From: DASSJF01 sp035934535
Lineage (GTDB): Bacteria > Sysuimicrobiota > Sysuimicrobiia > Sysuimicrobiales > Segetimicrobiaceae
Length of the DNA stretch: 6,145 bases
Direction of reading: 5' to 3'
NCBI GenBank assembly: GCA_035934535.1
Contig: DASYXS010000161.1
Coordinates: 1-6,145 of the forward strand
Each line of letters opens with the position of its first letter. The first letter of the stretch is position 1. Under the pieces are notes generated by a model that saw only the letters and a program-made list of their open reading frames with translations, had not been told where the DNA came from and ran no database searches. Made by a program: the position numbers and the translations under genes. Shown one piece after another: positions 1-3,948 of the stretch.

Positions 1-1
1 T

Positions 2-721
2 GTCGAATCCGGCCAAATCGCGCCGGAACTCGCGGCACATTGGACGGTCTCGCCGGACGGCACGGTGTACACGTTCGAACTCAACAGCGGCGTATTGTTC
101 CCATCCGGTGTCGAGTTGAGCGCCGACGACGTGGTGTGGAGCTACCGGCGGCTGAAGTATTTGCACGACCGCCCGTCCCGCTCGGCAGAGGCGATCGCGG
201 ATGTGCGGGCCATCGGGCATTATGTTGTCCAGATTCGCCTCATCCGGCCGGTGCGCGACTTTCTTTCGTCTCTGGCATCCCCCGAATTCGCCATCCTCGA
301 CGGAAGGACGGTATTGGACCACGGAGGCGTGGCCGGTCCCGAGGCGGCGACCGGCGATACGGCGACATCGTGGCTCAACACTCACTCCGCCGGCACCGGC
401 CCGTGGATGCTGGTGAGCTATACGCCGCACCGCCAAGCGATCCTCGAGCCCAACCCCAATTACTGGCGAGGCACCGTCTACCAGGGCCGGGTGATCTTCA
501 AAGACGACGAGACGGCCGCCTCTCGTCTGCGCGATGTGGAGACGGGCCGAGCCGACGTCGCCCTCGGTCTGACGGTTTCGGAGGTGACGGCGGCGCGCGG
601 GTCAGCGGGGATCCGGCTGTTCGACTCGGCCACGGGACCGGTGCCGGTCCGCACCTCCGTCCATGGCATCGACGTTGGGCCGATCGGGATTTTGGAGCTG
701 CGGGTGGCCTCAAAACAATAA
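2..721 (+). CDS. ABC transporter solute-binding protein, family 5 (5' partial, short C-terminus)
   Basis: This is an extracytoplasmic solute-binding protein of the oligopeptide/dipeptide/nickel type (SBP_bac_5), which delivers substrate to an ABC importer. The frame is open from the left edge, so the start and signal peptide lie outside; 239 residues are visible. Family hallmarks are clear: PELAAHWTVSPDGTVYTFEL near the visible start, then a GVELSADDVVWSYRRL segment, then GTGPWML and NPNYWRG, then a GRADVALGL segment matching the family's 'GevDia' region. Known members have roughly 500 residues, with a second lobe after this point carrying an RxAl..AiD-like segment. Here the frame ends at a TAA about 50 residues after GRADVALGL, and that lobe is absent in all three forward frames before the next gene. 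The protein is therefore truncated, a lineage-specific half-length form, or a domain of a larger fusion. No permease or ATPase gene is visible. Family call is firm; function and completeness are not. Confidence 0.85.
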   Translation, partial: VESGQIAPELAAHWTVSPDGTVYTFELNSGVLFPSGVELSADDVVWSYRRLKYLHDRPSRSAEAIADVRAIGHYVVQIRLIRPVRDFLSSLASPEFAILDGRTVLDHGGVAGPEAATGDTATSWLNTHSAGTGPWMLVSYTPHRQAILEPNPNYWRGTVYQGRVIFKDDETAASRLRDVETGRADVALGLTVSEVTAARGSAGIRLFDSATGPVPVRTSVHGIDVGPIGILELRVASKQ

Positions 722-732
722 GGTTGGGAGAC

Positions 733-775
733 GGAGCTGTCCCGGCTCCCCGGAACGGGCCCGGATGTTTCCGGG
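733..775 (+). other. Two short GC-rich hairpins between the SBP and TlpA-like genes
   Basis: A GGAGC/GCTCC stem (733-737 with 745-749, 7-nt loop) is followed by a 6-bp CCCGGA/TCCGGG stem (760-765 with 770-775, TGTT loop). No T-run follows either, so they are poor intrinsic terminators. They could mark a processing site or partial attenuation between the two genes. Chance occurrence in GC-rich sequence is also possible. Confidence 0.3.
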
Positions 776-794
776 ACAACGAGAGAATGGAAGA

Positions 795-799
795 GGAGG
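795..799 (+). promoter_or_regulatory. Ribosome binding site of the TlpA-like gene
   Basis: GGAGG lies within GAGGAGGT, 7 nt before the ATG at 807. This near-ideal Shine-Dalgarno decides the start and gives a protein beginning with a clean signal peptide. Confidence 0.85.
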
Positions 800-806
800 T
801 AACGCC

Positions 807-1310
807 ATGAGATGGACCGTCAGTCGAACGGCCCTTCGGACACTTCTTCCGGCGCTCCTCGTCGTGCTGTTCGCCGGCGTAGTGTCCGGGCAGGCGAGCG
901 GGGTGCAGGCGCCGGGGTTCACGCTGACGCTGCTCGACGGCAAAACGCTTAGTCTGGCGGATCTGAGGGGCTCGCCCGTGGTCCTGTTGTTCTGGGCACC
1001 GTGGTGAACGATGTGCCAAGGTGACGCCCCCGGGTGGGAGCGTGCGTACGAACGGACCAAACAGACAGGCGTCAAGATCATTGGAATCGGGCTGATGGGC
1101 AGCCGGCAGGCGTGTCAGGGGTTTGTGCAGCGGTTCGGATTGACGTTCCCCAACGGGTTCGATCCGAACGGAGACGTGGCCCGGCTCTACGGATTTAGCT
1201 ATCAGCCGTATTGGGCGGTGATCGCCAAGGATGGAACGCTGGTCCGGGAGGGCTTCTTGGCCAACGCCGGCGATCTCGACGCCGCTATCAACGCGCTTGT
1301 CGGCCGGTAG
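807..1310 (+). CDS. Secreted TlpA/ResA-like thioredoxin-fold protein with in-frame TGA at the first Cys of CxxC (candidate selenoprotein)
   Basis: A thiol-disulphide oxidoreductase or peroxiredoxin-like protein of the TlpA/ResA type. Read through one internal TGA (1005-1007) it is 167 residues. Residues 1-30 form a signal peptide or membrane anchor (Arg-containing start, hydrophobic LLPALLVVLFAGVV core). Then come APGFTLTLLDGKTLSLADLR, the typical TlpA/AhpC N-terminal motif, and the VVLLFWAPW strand that in this family leads into WCxxC. The next codon is TGA, followed by Thr-Met-Cys, so the active site reads U67-T-M-C70. After it come VKIIGIGL, C103, and Y132-Q-P134-Y-W, with P134 in the cis-Pro position, then AVIAKDGTLVREGF. 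The reading frame is unchanged across the TGA, and conserved sequence lies on both sides. A SECIS-like hairpin follows. The gene ends in TAG. A pseudogene or sequencing error is the alternative, but the stop falls exactly on the catalytic Cys. Restart at the ATG at 1011 would lose the signal peptide and half the active site. Confidence 0.85.
1005..1007 (+). other. Probable selenocysteine codon (TGA) in the TlpA-like gene
   Basis: This in-frame TGA replaces the first Cys of the WAPW-CxxC motif, giving U-T-M-C. It is followed by A. The first Cys of CxxC is the nucleophile in thioredoxin-fold proteins, and replacement there by selenocysteine (UxxC) is an established pattern in bacterial thioredoxin-like selenoproteins. 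Confidence 0.8.
1024..1043 (+). promoter_or_regulatory. Candidate bacterial SECIS element of the TlpA-like gene
   Basis: CGCCCCC (1025-1031) pairs with GGGAGCG (1036-1042), with one C-A mismatch, and A1024-T1043 adds a closing pair. The apical loop is GGGT (1032-1035). The loop begins after 24 nt counted from the end of the TGA. From memory, the published bacterial SECIS model wants a hairpin whose apical loop starts about 16-37 nt after the UGA with a G in its first two loop positions; this hairpin fits. The element lies within the coding sequence, as bacterial SECIS elements do. Confidence 0.7.
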
Positions 1311-1337
1311 CGTGGCCGCGCGACTCTCGGGTGTGAG

Positions 1338-1367
1338 GGCACGAGGCTCCGGAGCCTAATAGGTGCC
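1338..1367 (+). promoter_or_regulatory. Palindrome and hairpin enclosing the cyclase ribosome binding site
   Basis: A perfect 14-bp palindrome, AGGCTCCGGAGCCT (1344-1357), lies between the TlpA-like gene and the cyclase. Outside it GGCAC (1338-1342) pairs with GTGCC (1363-1367). The only plausible Shine-Dalgarno for the cyclase, AGGTG at 1361-1365 (6 nt before the ATG), is largely inside the 3' arm of that outer stem. The structure could hold down translation of the cyclase, or the DNA palindrome could be an operator. It has no T-run, so it is unlikely to be a terminator. Confidence 0.45.
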
Positions 1368-1371
1368 GTAG

Positions 1372-2160
1372 ATGCCCAGGCCGCAAAGCGTCGAGTGGTT
1401 GTGGCGCTCCCTGCTGACCGGGAGCATCGCCTTCTATGGGCCTCGGCGCATCTTCCGGCTCATCCCGGCGACACACCGCTGTAAGAACTGCCTCGCGCCC
1501 CTCCAAGGCCGCGGGGCCGCGCTGATGCGGCTGCTCGGACGGGGACCGTTTCAGCGCAACCCGCGCTTCTGTAACTTCTGAATGGCGTTTTGCCGACGGT
1601 ACCCGGGGGGTGCCGAGATCGAGCTGACGATGCTGTTTGCTGACCTCCGGGGCTCTACGGTGATGTCCGAGCGGCTGTCCGCCGGAGAATTCGCCGGGGC
1701 GATGAACCGGTTCTACACGTCTGCGACCGATGTGCTCATCCGAACCGACGCCTATGTCGACAAGGTCGTGGGCGATGAGGTCATCGGGCTGTATTTCCCG
1801 CTGTTCGCCGGCGCTGTGCATGCTCGGCGGGCGGTGGAGGCGACGTGGGAACTACTGCGCGTGGCCAGCCATGACAGCGTCGGGCGCCCGCTGTTTCCGG
1901 TCGGCGTCGGCGTACATACGGGTACCGCGTACGTCGGGACGGTTGCTGGGGCCGAGGGCACTGTCACGGACATCGCCGCGTTGGGCCATGATGTCAATCT
2001 CACGGCGCGCCTGTCGTCGTCGGCGGCCTCCGGCGAAGCGCTGATCAGCGAGGCGGCCTGCCGGGCCTCCGGACTGGACCTGGATCACCTCAGCCGGCGG
2101 CAGGTCGAACTGCGAGGGCATACCGAGTCACTGGATGTCCGCGTGATGCGGATTGGATAG
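1372..2160 (+). CDS. Class III adenylate/guanylate cyclase with N-terminal Cys motif and in-frame TGA in a CxxC (candidate selenoprotein)
   Basis: Read through one internal TGA (1579-1581), this encodes 262 residues. Residues 1-36 contain a hydrophobic/aromatic segment (WLWRSLLTGSIAFYGPRRIF). Then comes C37-K-N-C40 and, 26 residues on, C67-N-F-[TGA70], with another Cys at 74: a four-ligand CxxC...CxxC arrangement whose last position is the TGA. From GGAEIELTMLFADLRGST onward it is a class III nucleotide cyclase catalytic domain that makes a cyclic nucleotide from ATP or GTP. Metal-binding aspartates are D91 (FADLRGS) and D135 (VGDEVIG); K131 precedes the latter; D207-V-N209-xxx-R213 is the conserved transition-state N/R pair. 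All catalytic residues look intact. I recall related cyclases with the N-terminal sequence NPRFCxxC just before GGAE, so the frame is genuine on both sides of the TGA. In-frame stops at 1357 and 1369 exclude an earlier start. An ATG directly follows the TGA (1582), so restart is an alternative: a 69-residue Cys peptide plus a 192-residue cyclase. The gene ends in TAG. Confidence 0.85.
1579..1581 (+). other. Probable selenocysteine codon (TGA) in the cyclase
   Basis: The TGA stands at the second Cys of the FCxxC pair, giving C67-N-F-U70. It is followed by A, as in the upstream gene. Frame and family similarity continue directly on both sides. A CxxU pair could form a reversible selenenylsulphide bond or serve as a metal ligand; neither is shown. 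Confidence 0.75.
1597..1615 (+). promoter_or_regulatory. Candidate bacterial SECIS element of the cyclase gene
   Basis: CGGTACCC (1597-1604) pairs along all eight positions (one G-T wobble) with GGGTGCCG (1608-1615), leaving a GGG loop (1605-1607). If the top C-G pair opens, the loop is five nt with G second. The loop starts after 23 nt from the end of the TGA, one nt different from the element in the preceding gene. The stem has no mismatch, and the loop Gs meet the known requirement for SelB recognition. Confidence 0.72.
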
Positions 2161-2439
2161 CGCTGGGTCGCCTCCCTTTCCCCTGCGCCTCTGCCAGAAG
2201 CGCCGGATAGAACGATCGCTGAGACCCGAGAGCGTAATCGGAAGACCGGCGACCTTGAGCGCAGATTTCGTTTGATTGTAAATCGCGATACAGTACCCTG
2301 GATGTTATAGGCTCGAGAGTGGCCCGCAGGTCGGCGCCACTGACCCGGCGAACCTCGCCCCCTAAGTGGCCCGTGGGGTTCGAATTCCTCAGAACCCGCC
2401 GCGGCGCCGCGCCATACCCGTGCGTAGTCAGCGTTCGCT

Positions 2440-2459
2440 CGACACGTTTCGTCGTTTTT
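2440..2459 (+). terminator. Weak terminator-like hairpin
   Basis: A short CGAC/GTCG stem (2440-2443 with 2451-2454, 7-nt loop) is followed at once by five Ts (2455-2459). The stem is only 4 bp, so intrinsic termination would be inefficient. It is the only such site between the cyclase and the promoter at 2593. Confidence 0.2.
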
Positions 2460-2592
2460 CCGGCCAGCGGCCCGACGGACGCCCTGACGTAGCCCGTTTC
2501 CGACATCCCCGTCAGTGCCCGATCGAACCACGAGCGTAAGGCCATCGACCGCGCGACGTCTTCGCCGTGGCGCTATCGAACATATTACTGTA

Positions 2593-2621
2593 TTGACATC
2601 TAAACATCTTTCCGTTACAGT
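2593..2621 (+). promoter_or_regulatory. Sigma70-type promoter
   Basis: A perfect -35 hexamer TTGACA (2593-2598) is followed after 17 nt by TACAGT (2616-2621), a 4/6 match to TATAAT, in a locally AT-rich patch. Transcription would begin near 2628 and run toward the relaxase-like gene, giving a leader of over 400 nt. Inferred by eye only. Confidence 0.5.
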
Positions 2622-2643
2622 TGGGGCAATCGAAACACGACGT

Positions 2644-2670
2644 CTGCCGCGAGCCCTGGTGCGGCGGCAG
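2644..2670 (+). repeat. Seven-bp perfect inverted repeat
   Basis: CTGCCGC (2644-2650) pairs with GCGGCAG (2664-2670) around a 13-nt loop. It falls about 20 nt into the transcript predicted from the promoter at 2593-2621, so it would be near the 5' end of that RNA. Confidence 0.4.
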
Positions 2671-2757
2671 CGTAGAGGCCGGGCGACCCTGGAGTGGAGC
2701 CTGGAGAGATAGTCGCACGGGTCGAGTGGGTGTACCGACCGGGACTTTGCACGAGCA

Positions 2758-2823
2758 AGAGTTCTTGAACGAGCCGACACGTCAGAACGATCGTTGAGTC
2801 AGTAAGGGCGCGACAAGAACTCT
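2758..2823. repeat. Two-layer dyad: 10-bp arms around a 10-bp palindrome
   Basis: AGAGTTCTTG (2758-2767) and CAAGAACTCT (2814-2823) are perfect reverse complements. Exactly midway between them sits the perfect palindrome AACGATCGTT (2786-2795); both have their centre between 2790 and 2791. Most of the sequence in between is not symmetrical. The layout resembles a binding site for a dimeric or tetrameric protein, or a recombination or nicking site, but no function is shown. Confidence 0.5.
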
Positions 2824-2874
2824 ATGAACGCGACCCGTCCGGAGACTGCGTAGAGAATCGGCAAGATAGGTTTA

Positions 2875-2983
2875 GGTGCGCGAGTGCGCGCGTAGACGAG
2901 GCACCCGTTGAGGTGGACGCTTCACCCCCCTCAGAAGCGTCGGGCCTGACCAGCCCCCTCGTCGACGCACGCCCCCGCGTGTC
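2875..2983. other. Large nested fold: long stem closing a perfect four-way junction
   Basis: A long outer stem pairs 2875-2901 with 2957-2983 (23 of 27 positions pair, three of them wobbles; the innermost 12 positions have one mismatch). Its loop is filled completely by three adjacent hairpins: 2902-2905 with 2912-2915; 2916-2923 with 2934-2941 (eight perfect pairs, GACGCTTC/GAAGCGTC); and 2942-2945 with 2953-2956. There is no unpaired base at the junction. Four Ts follow at 2988-2991. It could be a structured RNA leader, an autonomous small RNA, or a DNA cruciform acting as a transfer or replication origin. I do not recognise it as a known RNA family. Confidence 0.55.
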
Positions 2984-3040
2984 CGCGTTTTCCTGATCTG
3001 CTCCGCCCGTCGGCTCCCGCTCTCCAAATCTGCCTAGCAA

Positions 3041-3045
3041 AGGAG
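3041..3045 (+). promoter_or_regulatory. Ribosome binding site of the relaxase-like gene
   Basis: AGGAG abuts an ATG at 3046, too close to serve it, and lies 9 nt before the in-frame ATG at 3055. This spacing is the reason for choosing 3055 as the start. Confidence 0.7.
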
Positions 3046-3054
3046 ATGATCGCC

Positions 3055-3948
3055 ATGCGCTCATGGGAGCGCGCGGCGGCGGCGCTTGCGTGCCTCACGC
3101 CGCGCGACCGCGCGTTGCTTCGCGTGCTTCGCGACCTCCGCTATTTGACGTGCGAGCAGGCGCGCCGCGCCTGCTATCCCGGTCTTGCGCCGCGGAGCAT
3201 CCGCACCCGCCTCGGCGAACTGCGGCGCCGCGGGCTGATCGCGCCGCTCCGCCGCGGCGCGTTCGCCGACCGCCGTACGTTCTGGGGCCTCGCCCCGCTC
3301 GGCCGCGCGGCGGCGGCTGCGCTGGAAGTCGCGGACGGCGGCGGCGGAACAGGGGACGGCGTCGGGGGCACCCCCCGATCCGCCGCGGTGGCCGCCCTGC
3401 AGCTTGAGCACGTCACCGGGACGAACGACCTGTTCTGCGATCTGTGCGAGTTCACTCGGGCGGGCCGCCTGCCGCCGCTGCGGTGGCTTGCCGGCTGCCG
3501 ATCGGCGGTCGATCTCGGTCAAACGCGCCTCGTGCCGGACGCGGCGGTGCTGGTCGCCGGCGCGGACGACGGGTGGTGGACGTACTACGTCGAGCGCGAT
3601 CGCGGGACGATGCCGTTCCCGGCGATGCGCGACAAATTGGAGCGGTACGCCCTGCTGTTCAAGATCGCCGGCGCCCAGGCCGGCGATCCCGCGTGGCAGG
3701 CGCGCGCGGACGCGTGGCTCCTGTTCGCCTGCGACGAGATCCGCCGGGCGGAGCGCCTGGCCGTCCTCGCGGCCGAGGCCGGTCTCAAGCGGGTGTGGGC
3801 CGGCCCGGCGGATACGTGCGCGGCCGGTCTCGTACGGTCGCTCTGTGACATACCGGCGCCGCGAGACTGTCCCGCGCTGCCCTCATGGGCGCGCGGCGCG
3901 CTCGCCGTTCCCGCGGCCAACCCGTCACCCGAGGAGGAGCCGACATGA
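3055..3948 (+). CDS. Replication-relaxation (Replic_Relax) family protein, probable relaxase-like DNA-processing protein
   Basis: 297 residues from the chosen ATG. Residues about 14-90 form a winged helix-turn-helix (LTPRDRALLRVL, YLTCEQARR, then RTRLGELRRRGLIAPL). The C-terminal half has the Replic_Relax pattern: L117-E-H119-xxxx-N124-D-L-F, then V-P161-D162-A, then YYVE180-R-D182-RGT, then K194-L-x-R-Y. The spacing P-D...E-x-D...K recalls a PD-(D/E)xK nuclease core. Established knowledge: this family is tied to plasmid replication and mobilisation, and relaxases of the pAD1 TraX (MOBC) group are related to restriction endonucleases; from memory these are overlapping groups. That this protein nicks DNA is inference. 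It overlaps the next gene by ATGA, so the two are translationally coupled. It is much richer in GC than the genes left of 2161. A plain transcription regulator is the main alternative, favoured by the N-terminal domain. Confidence 0.8.
   Translation: MRSWERAAAALACLTPRDRALLRVLRDLRYLTCEQARRACYPGLAPRSIRTRLGELRRRGLIAPLRRGAFADRRTFWGLAPLGRAAAAALEVADGGGGTGDGVGGTPRSAAVAALQLEHVTGTNDLFCDLCEFTRAGRLPPLRWLAGCRSAVDLGQTRLVPDAAVLVAGADDGWWTYYVERDRGTMPFPAMRDKLERYALLFKIAGAQAGDPAWQARADAWLLFACDEIRRAERLAVLAAEAGLKRVWAGPADTCAAGLVRSLCDIPAPRDCPALPSWARGALAVPAANPSPEEEPT
3931..3939 (+). promoter_or_regulatory. Ribosome binding site of the coupling-protein gene
   Basis: GAGGAGGAG lies inside the 3' end of the preceding gene, 5 nt before the ATG at 3945. 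Together with the ATGA overlap it fixes the start, against an earlier in-frame ATG at 3885. Confidence 0.8.

Larger units (their letters stand above)
2161..3054. other. Long stretch with no convincing protein gene
   Basis: All open frames here are short, or read as Arg-rich low-similarity products; none has a good ribosome binding site or a recognisable motif. The composition is visibly less GC-rich than the block to the right, at least up to about 2880. What can be seen: competing repeats at 2318-2372, a weak terminator-like site near 2440-2459, a sigma70-like promoter at 2593-2621, a hairpin at 2644-2670, a two-layer dyad at 2758-2823, and a large nested structure at 2875-2983. The stretch may be a structured leader, a non-coding RNA locus, a transfer origin region or an element boundary. 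Confidence 0.6.

Noticed and set aside
1005..1581. Genome-wide reassignment of TGA to Cys or another amino acid.
   Set aside because: The Replic_Relax, coupling-protein and DyP frames all end naturally at TGA at the expected family length, one of them in an ATGA overlap. TGA therefore still acts as a stop here.
807..2160. Plain pseudogenes or sequencing errors for the TlpA-like and cyclase genes.
   Set aside because: There is no frameshift or second stop, catalytic residues are intact, and both TGAs fall precisely on CxxC cysteines with well-placed hairpins. It cannot be excluded fully from one sequence.
1582..2160. Cyclase gene starting at the ATG right after the TGA.
   Set aside because: No Shine-Dalgarno precedes it, and family-like NPRFCxxC sequence continues upstream in the same frame. 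Restart remains a fallback explanation.
2318..2400. tRNA-like T-arm (GGGGTTCGAATTCC, 2375-2388) followed by an AGAACCC stretch.
   Set aside because: The T-stem is weak (two wobbles and a mismatch), no matching acceptor 5' strand such as GGGTTCT exists upstream, and no anticodon arm can be drawn. It also does not fit the longer tRNA-Sec layout. A tRNA-derived att scar is conceivable but not supported.
2085..2780. A 231-codon open frame on the minus strand across the gene-free stretch.
   Set aside because: The product is Arg/Ser-rich with no motif, it runs into the cyclase gene antisense, and it has no good ribosome binding site. This is typical of chance openness in GC-rich DNA.
3046..3054. 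Earlier ATG at 3046 as start of the relaxase-like gene.
   Set aside because: The AGGAG ribosome binding site directly abuts it, whereas the ATG at 3055 has a normal 9-nt spacing.
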